A DNA stretch of 64,000 nt from Cerioporus squamosus (taxonomy: Eukaryota; Basidiomycota; Agaricomycetes; Polyporales; Polyporaceae): contig JABYQS010000039.1 of the NCBI GenBank assembly GCA_022592435.1, positions 183,013-247,012 of the forward strand, given 5' to 3'. Both the position numbers and the translations under genes were made by a program. Numbering within the stretch: the first letter of the stretch is position 1; every line of letters starts with the position of its first letter. The notes under the pieces were generated by a model. That model was not told the origin of the DNA and searched no databases. It worked only from the letters and a program-made list of their open reading frames with translations. Positions 22,019 to 32,465 of the stretch are shown one piece after another.

Positions 22019-23593
22019 TCAGCAGATGATACACCCGCAGTGGTAGAGGGGAAACTCGACTGCGAATGGCTCCTTGCCCAAGCCGCGCCGCTCGAAGGTT
22101 GAGGCACCATCTGTGGAGAAGTTATTGATGCGGGACGTCAGTAACGACATGCGTACGACGATGAATGTGCGTACGTTTTGATATGCTGGAGGGGGGACTG
22201 CTGAGGGGGTGCTCGTGTAGCGCGGGTTGAAGGGGAACGCCCTCGGGAAGAAGTAGACCGTAGGATGTTGTTGGTGGAAAGGACACGTAACCGGTGGTTG
22301 CATCCATCTCCCATACGTGAATGTGCCCTGAACAGGATTGCTGTCTGACACGGCGTAGGGTGGAACGCTGTCTGCTGCCGATTCAGTCGGAAGCGGGAGC
22401 ATCTGATGACTTTGCGACTGATCGAGGGATTGACCCTCTGTTGCATGATGAGGAGTGGTGGATCGCTGGACGGACTTCTCCGATGAGAACGGACGTAGTG
22501 AATACAATTCCCCATGAGGAGAGAGCGGCCACTGCATAGGAATGTCAGGCAGTGCGTCGACCTAGTGTAGGATGACGTCAGTGATAGTTACTCAGAAGAT
22601 GCGACGTTTGCAATGCTCACTAGGTCGTTGTCGTGGGTCGAAGACATTGCAGGTGATTGAGCTGAATTGTTATGCGGGTTCAGCGGTTGGCTAATATGAT
22701 AAGCTGCGTTGTAGGCGAATGGCAGGAAAAGAGAACGGGACGACGAGTTGGACATGACGGAAGGGTTGTTACCGAGAGAGTAGGAGAAAATGGAAGACCG
22801 TTGAGATGTGGAGTTCGTGCTGAAACCGTAGGGCTGATGAGGAGGGGAAGACAGATTGTAGTAGTGGTCGGAAGGAATGCCCGGAGGATAAGACGCGCTA
22901 GAAAACCGGAAAGGAACACGGTTCATTCCGGAGTCGTCGCGTGCGTAGGGATGGTCAATTGGTGAGGGTGACGTGTGCGTGAGTGAGGAGGCCTGAGAGA
23001 CGTGTTGGGTACTACGTTCGAACGATACCGGAAGTTGAGCGCGTGGTGGCGTCAACGGGCCGCCCGACCATCTGAGGTAGGGTGAGCTGACAGTCGATTC
23101 GTTTCTGGGACTGTGCAGTGGCAGATGAGAAGGACGATACAGTGGCAGTCCGGTCGGAGGTGACGTGGTTGCACGCGAGACAGAGAAAATGGACTGAGTA
23201 ACGTTCGGGGACGGTCCGGAAACAGCCATGCGAGGGGAAATTGACCCTCGTTTCGGGGTACAGAACCAGCCTTTCTCCAGACAACTCGCGCACTTGATAC
23301 CGTCACCTGGTGTGCACTAGGAGTGGGCGAGGTTAGTTCAGCCAGTCAAGGATAGGTTAGTAACGATCAAGCTTACACGAATACCTCTAGAGCAGCAACG
23401 AGTACACGCCGGTGAGGAGATTTGTAGCTGTCGGGGAGCTGAAGGGACATCAGTGTTCGCGGGCAATTCAGGCGCGGCGTCCAGCGCCGTCTGTATGGTG
23501 TTTCTCTGTTCAGTACATACGAATGTATATGACAGCCACAACGCCACTTACCAGTCCGCAAGAGGGATCGCGATTCCCCTTGCGCGTGTTCAT
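22019..23593 (-). CDS. Zn2Cys6 (fungal binuclear cluster) transcription factor
   Basis: The ATG at 23593 opens MNTRKGNRDPSCGL. The next exon ends in ACTRCCSRGIR and, after a 60-nt GT-AG intron at 23317-23376, continues CTPGDGIKCASCLEKGWFC. Joined, the spacing is C-x2-C-x6-C-x7-C-x2-C-x6-C, the exact zinc cluster of Gal4-type regulators. A long Ser/Pro-rich region follows, probably an activation domain. An intron with a GTGAGC donor removes about 22563-22622 and keeps frame into VDALPDIPMQW. The C-terminus is unsure: the frame is open to 22019, but an intron after PPPAYQN is also possible. No fungal-specific TF middle domain was recognised. Expected to act in the nucleus; targets unknown. Confidence 0.7.
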
Positions 23594-24573
23594 GTCGGGA
23601 GGCTGATTGTCCGATCGACGCGGGGCGATGGGAGGGGGAGCGCGCCGGCGGCGATCGACGTAGGCGATGGGAGGAGCGCGCCGGCGGCGATCGCAGTGAT
23701 CGCGAGTGGGTAAGATTTCGGTGGCGAGGACACAGCCCGTCGCACAGTAACCTCAAGGGCAGAGGTGAGGACGCGTGTAGTACAACGAGCAGAGGAGACC
23801 GAAGGTAGTTGAAAGACTGGAGCGGAGGACGGGGGAGAGGGGAAGAAAGGTCGTCTGCGAATGAACGCGCGGCGAATGAGTGCTATATACATAACCGATT
23901 AGGTTCAAAACTTTAGATGAGCGCCGCCGGCCTGGCTCCAAGAGACCCGACACAATGGATATTGAAGGAGATACTTACCGAATACGGTGAATGCGCCCTC
24001 GGTTGTCAAAACCTTAATGATGGCGTTCCGTAGTTACATAACAGTATCCAATTTCAACGCTTATCGCCGTTCCCACCCTGACTTCCATGCGGGGCGCACA
24101 CTGACTTCCACGCGGGGCGCACACTGACTTCCACGCGGGGCGCGCATGATTAAATGGGACGGGAGGAGACAACGTGCGCGCATTCATGTGGGTACCTAGT
24201 ACGAGTATGACAGGGATACGACGGCACTGAGAACCGCCATGCTAGTATGAAGACCACCTCGGTACGAAGAGAACATAAGTACACAGAAACCGGAGGCACA
24301 GCCTGCCAGTCGCATCTCGGCCACCGGGCTACGGGACTGCGGAATACAAGGCCTATTCAATATGTTGTGGGAAGGGATATAGTGAGGATGACGATGCAGA
24401 GTTCAGACATTGTGACAAGACAACAACGGGTACAAGTAGAGATTGCAGGGGAAGGGAAAGGCAGACAGGTATGGGGAGACGTCACCAGGACGTGGACGGC
24501 GGGCCACCAGCTCGGACGGAAAAAGTGTCTTGCTTGTGTTCAAGCGAATGGTCGGTAGATCTTGACCATGAGG
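23594..24573. other. intergenic with a 23-bp tandem repeat
   Basis: Holds the upstream region of the Zn2Cys6 gene and the repeat at 24078-24146. A 14-bp G/C-rich word (GAGCGCGCCGGCGG) occurs twice at about 23638-23690. No gene was recognised. Confidence 0.45.
24078..24146. repeat. three tandem copies of a 23-bp unit
   Basis: Unit CTGACTTCCACGCGGGGCGC plus ACA. The first copy has T for C at position 11 and the last ends GCA. Confidence 0.9.
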
Positions 24574-25758
24574 TCAGGTAGTGGAAGCCTCATGATAGAT
24601 GAAGACGGAGCCGGTAGGCTGTCTCCAGAGGGGGACGGCGAGGTGAGTGGGCCACGAAGGAGGAACGTTCAGCGTGAGTGGATTGCGTATGGGCATGATA
24701 GGAACAAGGGCATACTGACTAGGTGTACGAATCGTTGAGTTGAAGGACGGCACCCACCCGCGAATGGTGCGCCGGATCGTGAGCTGAGCCGGCTTGCCGG
24801 CATGCTTGCGGAAGTCCATCACCATAGCATTCCGCTCGCCGAAGAACAGATAATCCCACATATCGAGGATCTCCCGCCATTTGCATCCGGCGAAGTTAAA
24901 CCCACGGCCTTCATACTTGGCGACGGCGACCTTGTCGCAAGCTCGAAGGCGTCCAAGCTTCAGGATACCAAAGCGGCGGAATGTGATCGTCGGGTACCCG
25001 CAGACGCACGCGTCAGGCGTGAGGTAGTTCATGACAATAGTGGACCAAAAGAAGTGCAGAGGGGTGATGGAGTTGTTCGAAGGACTGCGAATCACGTCTA
25101 TCTTCTTACCGCTCGCGGTGTAGAACCGACGGACGGCACGCAAGCCCTTGACAGCGGCGCGAGCCCGCTCCCTCTCGCCGTCGTCGTCGTCGTCGTCGTC
25201 ACCAGACACGTACTCGCTTTCGGTGTCTGTGTCATCATCACTGTCTGACGCGGGCTCCTCGGCAAGCGAGGGAAGGATGGATGAGGAGGGGCCGACGGCG
25301 TGATCGGCATCGGACACAAAATCCTGAGCGGAGACTTCTCTGCTGGCACCGGGAGGAGGAGGAGGAGGAGGAGGAGGAGGAGGAGGAGGAGTACGTTTCA
25401 GATTGAGACCGTTCGGGGCCTGGATGGCGCTGATGAAGGAATCCCAGTTCGCGTCTGCGACGTAGATATCTAGGTCGTTCGGAGTCCAGTCCTCATCGTC
25501 GAGGAAGTAATGGAGGGCGGTGGACCCGGAGATAACCGCGCCATGTTCCCGCATGATAGTGTCGAAGAGATCGATGTTGGAGATGAAAGGGCGAATGGAG
25601 GCTTCATATCGGCGTCGAAGGCGAGCTGAGACGACGTCTAAGAATGCGCGACAGATGCTTCGCCATAGACACATCGTTTTCCAGTCTGCGAGATGAATGA
25701 TCATGACAATGATCTCGATGGGAAGTCTAGTTGTAGAGGATGATGAGTACTCAATCAT
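24574..25758 (-). CDS. F-box protein with nucleotidyltransferase-like motif
   Basis: Single-exon frame of 394 residues from an ATG at 25758. The N-terminus is F-box-like (RLPIEIIVMIIHLADWKTMC, then LWRSICRAFLDVV). Residues about 74-100 read GAVISGSTALHYFLDDEDW then PNDLDIYV, a minimal nucleotidyltransferase pattern (GS, then DLD). A run of 13 prolines (coded by a GGA/TCC microsatellite at about 25352-25390) and a run of seven aspartates split the fold. Families of this build are common and lineage-specific in Agaricomycetes; their substrates are unknown. An F-box normally links a target to the SCF ubiquitin ligase. No third catalytic Asp could be assigned with certainty, so enzyme activity is not claimed. 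Confidence 0.75.
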   Translation of the reverse strand: MIEYSSSSTTRLPIEIIVMIIHLADWKTMCLWRSICRAFLDVVSARLRRRYEASIRPFISNIDLFDTIMREHGAVISGSTALHYFLDDEDWTPNDLDIYVADANWDSFISAIQAPNGLNLKRTPPPPPPPPPPPPPGASREVSAQDFVSDADHAVGPSSSILPSLAEEPASDSDDDTDTESEYVSGDDDDDDDGERERARAAVKGLRAVRRFYTASGKKIDVIRSPSNNSITPLHFFWSTIVMNYLTPDACVCGYPTITFRRFGILKLGRLRACDKVAVAKYEGRGFNFAGCKWREILDMWDYLFFGERNAMVMDFRKHAGKPAQLTIRRTIRGWVPSFNSTIRTPSQYALVPIMPIRNPLTLNVPPSWPTHLAVPLWRQPTGSVFIYHEASTT

Positions 25759-25781
25759 AACGACAGCTCTAGTTGAGGGCC

Positions 25782-26728
25782 TTACCGTCCGTAGATGTGG
25801 CCAGTGGCTCCGTTAAGAGGCTCACCGAGCGTAGTTGCGGTCGCAGTGGCAGCAGGGGCAGCGGTGGCAGCATTGGTAGTCGGGGCAGTGGCGATTGTCG
25901 AGGTGACAGATGCTATGTCTCCGATGGATTGGGGGACACGCATCGAGGCTGCTATGTGGTCCGTGACGATAGCAGCGATGGGAGGAAAGGTCGACACATC
26001 GTCAACGTTCAGTTCTTCAAACATGGCGTTCGGTGAAGCTCTTGTCAAGAGGAGTGGTGTCGCTATATATTTGTCCAGATAATTCACAGCGTTATGGGTT
26101 AGAACGTACCTGGATCAGTGTTGAGTCGCGTAGTCTCCCCGGGTTGGCGAGCGGCATGGAACACGTCGTATACGGCGCCCGTCCCGGTCGGTAACCATAT
26201 GTTTGGTTGGAGAATGCGCGGGAATGGCGTGGACCCGGTGTGCGATCCTACCCTCGAACATCCCGTTGAACGAGAATTCTCCCCGAAACAACGACTCTGG
26301 AAAGGCCGAGGGAAAAGGGGGACTGAAGACGTAACACGACGGGATTCTTCTGGCAACCAGTAGGGGCCCTTCGATGGTTGAATCCAAGCCGATGGAGAAT
26401 GTGCGGCGCGACTAGACCCGGAGAATGGCGGTTCGGGTGTGGTTGGTACGAGTCTGGTGCATGCGTGGAGTCCAGAAGAAGCAAACCATGAAGTTTCGTG
26501 ATCGCGACGAGATGAAGGGCGGAGCGGGCCGATGAAGGAAGGTCGTTGCCTCATATGACTCGCTTCTGGAGTGATCGGAGACACTTGAACGTCCTGTTGA
26601 GGGGTTGCTGACGAGCAGCTTCCAGCACGTATCGTGGCAGACATAGCGTCTAGAGCGTGCTTTGTTCCTGTCGCGGCAGCTGTACAGACAGGAAGAGGTC
26701 GGATAAGCGAATGGCCTGGCCGCAGCAT
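25782..26728 (-). CDS. hypothetical protein, two exons
   Basis: A 209-codon frame from an ATG at 26728 ends near 26100 with a usable donor (GTACGT after NTDPG). A second frame gives FEELNVDDVSTFPPIAAIV and a Thr/Ala-rich end at 25782. No domain is recognised. A competing frame (26115-26387) also looks coherent (GEFSFNGMFEGRIAHRVHA), so either a frame error or a false gene is possible. Confidence 0.3.
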
Positions 26729-27312
26729 GTACGCAACGTTGCTTCTGGTGTCATCGAAGGTTTATGCAGGAAGGCGTGTGAGTGGGAACCGGCAACGTCC
26801 ATAGAAAATCAGAAGAACCTTACATGATAAGCAATTTGCGATTGTATGAATGTCTTCGGCTTTGCCGGCTCTGATCTCGGAGGGCAGGAAAAGGGCAAGA
26901 AGGCGCCGCGCAGAAGCTCCGAGCCCAACCTTCTATAAGCTATCACCAGCATACAGCATACACATCCTATGGGCTGGGCTGCTGTTGAGCGAGTCTAGGG
27001 TGATTGGTGATGTTCGACGGGATATGGTGGACCAGAGAGCGCGTGTCCGGCATGACTGAGGGTAGGAGCGATAAGGTAGAAGTGTTGTCAACAATGCGGA
27101 TAGGGTATGATGTTAGCTCACAAGAGAGGCCGTTACGGGCCACTGTACGCGCCGATGGTGCGCTGCGTGTGTGAAGGGCGCAATCGACCATATCGTAGGT
27201 CTTCGGCAAGGGCGCACGACGTGGTTGTTGTCATGAGAACGATGTATATAGGTAGACCAAGTCGAAGTGGAGTTGTTGAGAAACCCCTTTCAAACTCTGC
27301 GAATTATTCTAG
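26729..27312. other. intergenic, no gene seen
   Basis: No coding or RNA feature was recognised. Confidence 0.4.
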
Positions 27313-28644
27313 ATGAGACTATGGATGATAGATGTGAGTAACACTGGTACAACGCAATCGAGACAATACTGACGCTATATCTAAAGTTCTCATACAGTCT
27401 TGTGTTGGCCGAGGCCAATCCGGATATGTATATCGCGCCTTTGACCAGTATCGAGGGTCAGTTGTAGCCTTGAAGATTTTCGACTGCGCTCGACAAGGCT
27501 CGGACGACCTAGAGAATGAAGTCCGCGTCTACCGCCGCCTGGAGAATGGGAATGGAACAGGGAAGAGGTAACTTTCAACATCTTCTCCGCCTTCTTCGAT
27601 CTTGGTGATGGTGGTTCTGCTTTCAGGCTGTTCAGTTCGGTGATAGAAGCGAAATGGGGGGAAGTCTATGGTTACCTGGCGCTACCATTTTATCCCATCA
27701 GTCTTGAAGACGCGTTGAGGTTGCCGGACATCCAGCCTTTGAGTATGAGCGATGTGCGACGGATATTCCGTCAAATCGCAGAGGCTATTGCCTGTAGGTC
27801 GTCATTTCCTTTGTGTTCAACAGCTAGGTGCAGTTAACTTCGTACAGACCTTCACTCGTTGGCACTGGTGCATACCGATATGAAGCCGGCCAACGTCATG
27901 TTGCGTTCTTGTGCGACTAGGATCGTGCCGAGCGTAGAGTTGGGCGGACCTGCGAAGGTGAAGATGATCTATCAAATGCGGACATTGCTCATGTTGACAC
28001 ACTGCCAGGCCGAGCTGATTTCTCTGGAACTGGTGATCATAGACCTGGCCATGTGCACGTCAGCCGAAACCCCGGGACTTCCGATGATAGGGACGAATGC
28101 GTACCGCCCGCCTGAGGTAACGTTAGGTGAGTACTCCATGCGAGTCTGAACGTTGCTAAGGCAACGCATCTAACGGTTGACTATAGGTCTTCGCTGGAAC
28201 GCTGCCGTGGACATGTTCGCAATCGGGTGCATATTGGCAGAACTTTGCGTCGGACAACCGCTATTCCCGGCAGCAGAGAGTATCGCTGAACGATTGAAGA
28301 TGTTGGAACGTGTCATAGAACCAATACCGTCGAGCATGGCTCGTCAAGTGCAGAGGCGGTTCCCAAGGCTGTTGACTGTCGTAGACGGTGCAGTGCGCGT
28401 CATCGCACTACGGAGACACGTTCGAGAATCGTTCAAAATCCACAGGGCATCCATGCTACAGCCTTTGCAGGTAGGTGATCTACATGAGTGCGCGCATCTT
28501 GTTCACTGATCTGAAATCTGATAGACATATATCAGAGACGACCAGGCCTTCCGGACCTGTCATTCGTTGTTGCGGCTGGACCCACGAAGCCGGATTCAGG
28601 GGACCGACTTACTTCGTTGCGAATTCCTTCGAGCGACTGCATGA
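27313..28644 (+). CDS. divergent protein kinase (CLK/LAMMER- or SRPK-like)
   Basis: Spliced kinase domain. Motifs in order: GRGQSGYVYRA (glycine loop), VVALKIF (ATP-anchoring Lys), NEVRVYRRL (helix C Glu), LHSLALVHTDMKPANVM (catalytic loop with HTD, as in CLK/SRPK relatives, instead of HRD), VIIDLAMC in place of the DFG motif, GTNAYRPPEVTLG (activation segment end, PPE for APE), and WNAAVDMFAIGCILAELCVG. The end reads LLRLDPRSRIQGTDLL and stops at 28644. Asp of DFG is kept but Phe-Gly become Leu-Ala. Short N-terminus; the start at 27313 or 27321 is uncertain because the first exon is tiny. Expected to phosphorylate Ser/Thr proteins; substrate unknown. Confidence 0.75.
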
Positions 28645-29526
28645 ATCGATGAAGGTGGTGGGGTCGGGGGTCGACCTTGGGAGATGAATATGTTTCTGGC
28701 ATGTCGTCTGGCACGAACTATTGCTTAGAACACAATGGAGGAGCAGAGTCAATTCACAATGATTGCGTCTGTGAGCTGGTATTGTGTTGGCAGACGTTAT
28801 GCAGTAGTGTAGTGGCGCCGTACTGGCACGACAGTCGCCGGTTCAGGTCCGGTGCGCACCACAGAGAAATAGGTTCGAACTCCGAAAGACACAGTAAGTA
28901 TGTAGTACTTACTTGGCTTACCGGACCTGAACCGGCCTTGTAGCCAGGAGCTGAACCAGAGAGATATAGAGCTGTACTACTCGAGCGCCCCCCATTCTGG
29001 AACCAATCACTGTCAAGCGCTTTGGCGAGCGCTCGCTTGAAGAGGGAGGTACGGTCTTGCGGAACAGGGCAACGATGTTGGCTGGTTCCAATGCGCTTTG
29101 GACGTGTCGACTCGCCATCTTCATACTATGCAGTACGTCTAAGCTTTCTGGGAGTTGTGCTGCGAGAGCCTCAGTCTCTCGGTTATGCCCAGTGTGAAGT
29201 CAACCAGAGTTCGCCGGTCGTAGTCGCTTACCTGCCAGGAACGTACAAGCACATCATGGTATGGAGAGATAATGTGTGCATCGATAACGAAATAGACACG
29301 CAGGTCAACTGGCGCATCCAGAAACAATCATACAACCAGGTACGAGTGACTTTGAACATGATGGTAAGCGAGCGAATAGAGGGGTGGTAAGGATTTGCGT
29401 ATGTGAGATGGGCCGAGCCATCGTACAGTCAGTCCAGCGCGAGCGTAGAAACTTATCATGTGCACCAGGCACCCATCATAGAGCTAAGTAGCTATCGTTA
29501 GTTGAGAATGTGGACGCCGTCGAGAC
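28645..29526. other. intergenic with a tRNA-like locus
   Basis: Contains the tRNA-like element at 28797-28862. A 122-codon frame on the plus strand (29022-29390) has no recognised domain. Confidence 0.4.
28797..28862 (+). repeat. tRNA-like (SINE-type) element
   Basis: An A-box-like TAGTGTAGTGG and a B-box-like GGTTCAGGTCC are about 40 nt apart, and GCCGG/CCGGT can pair around the T-loop. The acceptor arm does not pair with upstream sequence, so it is not a working tRNA. A second GGTTCGAACTCC lies just after it (about 28872). Confidence 0.35.
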
Positions 29527-31081
29527 CTAGTATTGTTTACCCTTCGCTCGCTGAAGCTTGCGGCCTTTAGCAGCGGGGCCTGCACTTCCTGTACCCACGC
29601 GATCATCCTCGACGTACTCCTCTGTCCGGGAGCGAGCATTGCGCTTGATCGAAGAGGATTCTTCGGGATCTGTCGATTCGACAGCAGTCGCACTGTGGGC
29701 TCCTTGCACGTGCTCGACAACGCTTGGTGATGCGCGGGTAGCCTCCGTGGCGGTGGATGCAGTGTCATCATCGTCCACCTCCATGTCAGGGGAGACGACC
29801 GGTGCGTACGGAGGTGGAGATTCGGAAACGCGGCTATGAAGAGTGGGAACGGAGGTGCCCGTGGGAGATGTTGACGACACGATCAAACGTGTATGGTCTA
29901 CAGTGGGACCCGAAGTCGAACCCGCCACCTGAGAAGCTTTCGGGACCTCTGGTCCGTCGCCAAGGCACGTTGTGTTCCCATCCCCATCCTGCTGACACCG
30001 AACTTTTGCTAAGAGAGGACACGGGTCAGGGACGGAATATAATCGGTAACTGATGTCGTGTACTCACAAGCTGGCGTCTCGGTGATGGAGAAGTCGCCAT
30101 CATCATCGGCGTCGTCGTCTTCCTCGACAGGAGCTTGTAGCGGATAAGCCGCTCGGTTCGCAGCCATGACCCGGATGATGTCTCGTAGATAGTAGACAGG
30201 CGACCAATTCTTCTCGTTGACGACATACACGACGGTGAATGTAAGGCCGACTACATCGCCATATTCCAGCTTCTTCGTGTCGCACTCGTTGATGTAACGC
30301 AGCTGTCCGTCCTCGATAGCTCGGACGCGCGGCCGTTTGGGGTTAGCACGGTAGGATCTGGACTTGTTGTGCGCTGCCTGAACCCATGGATGCAGATTGG
30401 TTGGGGGAGGGGGATGGACGCTTCGGCTTTGGAAGGGGATGAACATGGGAGTACGCATGTAGAAGCGCAACGACTCCCTCTTGCCGTTCTGCCACTCCAG
30501 TCTCGGGAGTCCTTTGGCATTGAAGCCGCGAACATTCGCCACATGCCCATCGAGCCTCTATAGCGCGGGTGAATAGAGAGGTCACGACGAGTCTTTGACA
30601 ATGAACTCACTCGCTGCAGATCCCATATCTCTTGATCGTCGTAGGTTTCGATCGCATACGAATACGTCGCTTTGAATCCAGCAAAGGTAACGCTAGACAT
30701 ATAGTCAGTCGACGAATGGGCGTGCGTTGTGAATTCAAGCACTAACATGCGACCGTCTTCGAGCGACGGATCAGGAGCGTTGTCTCCCCAGACAAGATTC
30801 CCAGTTTCGTACGGTTCCGCCTCGGCAAATATGCCAGCGTACGTCATGACAGCCGGGTTCGACGAGCCGACATGGCACACCTGAGGATGTTCAGGAAGTG
30901 ATTGCGACGGACAGGATCTAGTACTCACCAACCATTCTGTGTCGCGCACAGTAGATTGTTTGATCTCGAGTAGAGGCTTTTTCGTGGAAAGCGAGCTGAC
31001 GGCTTCGACGAAGGGTATCTGGTCTTCGACGTATCGATGAGTCTTCCAGTACCTGAGGGCGGCAGCAGTCTTTTCATCCAT
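29527..31081 (-). CDS. orphan multi-exon protein (family member A)
   Basis: Clean four-exon gene of about 465 residues, all introns GT-AG and in frame. It starts MDEKTAAALRYWKTHRYVED at 31081. Later parts read TYAGIFAEAEPYETGNLVWG, VLEFTTHAHSSTDYMSSVTF, GKRESLRFYMRTPMFIP, LEYGDVVGLTFTVVYVV and WSPVYYLRDIIRVMA. An acidic patch (EEDDDADDDGD) and a long Ser/Thr/Pro-rich tail end in a basic, possible nuclear-localisation stretch (KGRKLQRAKGKQY). No known domain. The GDVV segment resembles GDIV in the gene at 37485-38686, suggesting one orphan family. No signal peptide or membrane helix. Confidence 0.65.
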
Positions 31082-31831
31082 TGTACTGTGTTCTCTCAGC
31101 GAAGGGTTGGTAGGAAGATGTGGATGGGATCGAAGCGTGGGGGATGTACGACGAAGCGTGAACGCCTTTATCTGCCAAAGGATGGGTGCAAGCTGAATGC
31201 ATGCAATTAGCCAGACGGGACATGCAGATACGGTGGCACATGCCTACCCAACATGCGTACGCCTGCAAGCGCGGTTGGTGACCATTGGTGATTCCTTGTA
31301 AGCGTGCAGAAGGCAGGATGGACGACACGGGTACGGGTTGAATAGAGGTCCGATTAGAAGACGGGAGTCCGGGGAGGTCAACACACACATTCTACCTCGA
31401 ACAGTTCACAGAAGGTCGACGTCGGAGATGGAGGAGGTGCTCTGGAACGCGATAAAGGCAGACAGTAGGAGAGCATCGTAAGCGAGCGAACCATTTCCTT
31501 GCGGTCGACTATGAAGGAGGGCCTCAGCCCATGCCGACCGCCTGCAACCCACGACAAGAAGAGTCACAATCAGCAAAACAGGGCTCAGGCTCTGCTTCCA
31601 TCTGGAGGGCCACGAATGGAACGACAGCCGGGCCATATGCTCGTTAGGGGGACTGGGTCATGGTGCCTGAGACAATAATCTTGGATACGGAAGTATCGCA
31701 CCGATAGCAACCTTGCTCTTACGGCTCGGTAACCGCGCGTAAACCTGCACGCGGTCTCGGTTTGACAGAACCAGGTCTACCCCGGACCATAAATGTGCGT
31801 GCGTAAGCCGGCCAGGATGCATAGCGCAATC
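31082..31831. other. intergenic, no gene seen
   Basis: No recognised feature apart from the probable promoters of the two divergent genes at either side. Confidence 0.4.
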
Positions 31832-32465
31832 ATGGCAGAACGCAAGGGCAGACCTCGCACAAGAGCAAGTACGCGCAAGGTAGACTCCAATCACTACATG
31901 CTCGTACAGGTGGAGTTGACTGACTGCATAGGTCCCACCTCCAATGTACTCGGAGGCGTGGAACGCGAGTCACAAGGGCTTGCGAGGTTGGAAGCAAATA
32001 CTGAAATCTGCCGTACGTACCTCATCACAATCTGAGTCTGGTGGACGGCTGATTGGCATATCATCACAGCACAAGGGAGAGAAACTGGTCTACGGCCTGC
32101 TATTCCCGACGGACGTTGATCGCCCGCGGATGGTGCAGCTGCCAGTGTTCACAGAGCCCAACGATACCATCAGCGCGAGTGGATGGGTCGCAGACGTGAA
32201 CATGACTCACTGGTTCCCCCGCGGCAAGACGTGCACGAGGGTGAATAAGCTTCCGAGCGCGGCGCCCCTTCTGAAGAACGGCTACACGATCGTGACGTCC
32301 AAATGCCCGGAACGTTCTCCGCTCAACAGATGCGTGGGCGAAAGATTTGGCCAAGTGGTTCGCGGGAACGTGTTGGTGCTTCGCCACCGATACCGTCTGC
32401 CGGAACTTGTGACGAATCTCCATTCCTACGAACACCAGTTTGTGGAAATATTGGTGGAACAGTGA
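31832..32465 (+). CDS. orphan MYND-family relative that lost the zinc ligands
   Basis: Three exons: MAERKGRPRTRASTRK, then VPPPMYSEAWNASHKGLRGW with KQILKSA, then a long exon from HKGEKLVYG to the stop at 32465 (about 184 residues). The second exon aligns with the last half of a MYND finger (family pattern YCS-x-ACQ-x-x-HW), but the cysteines are gone. The C-terminal domain, with PLNRCVGERFGQVVRGNVLV and LRHRYR, matches the C-terminal domains of the genes at 41771 and 46184 (LNR-x-VG ... WRG-x-x-L-x-LK). Function unknown; MYND fingers usually bind proline-rich partners, and this paralogue should no longer do so. Confidence 0.6.

Noticed and set aside
28797..28862. a functional tRNA gene
   Set aside because: Only the T-arm folds; no 7-bp acceptor stem can be formed.
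29022..29390. 122-codon plus-strand frame after the kinase gene
   Set aside because: No domain, no promoter or splice signals, and a composition like the intergenic DNA.
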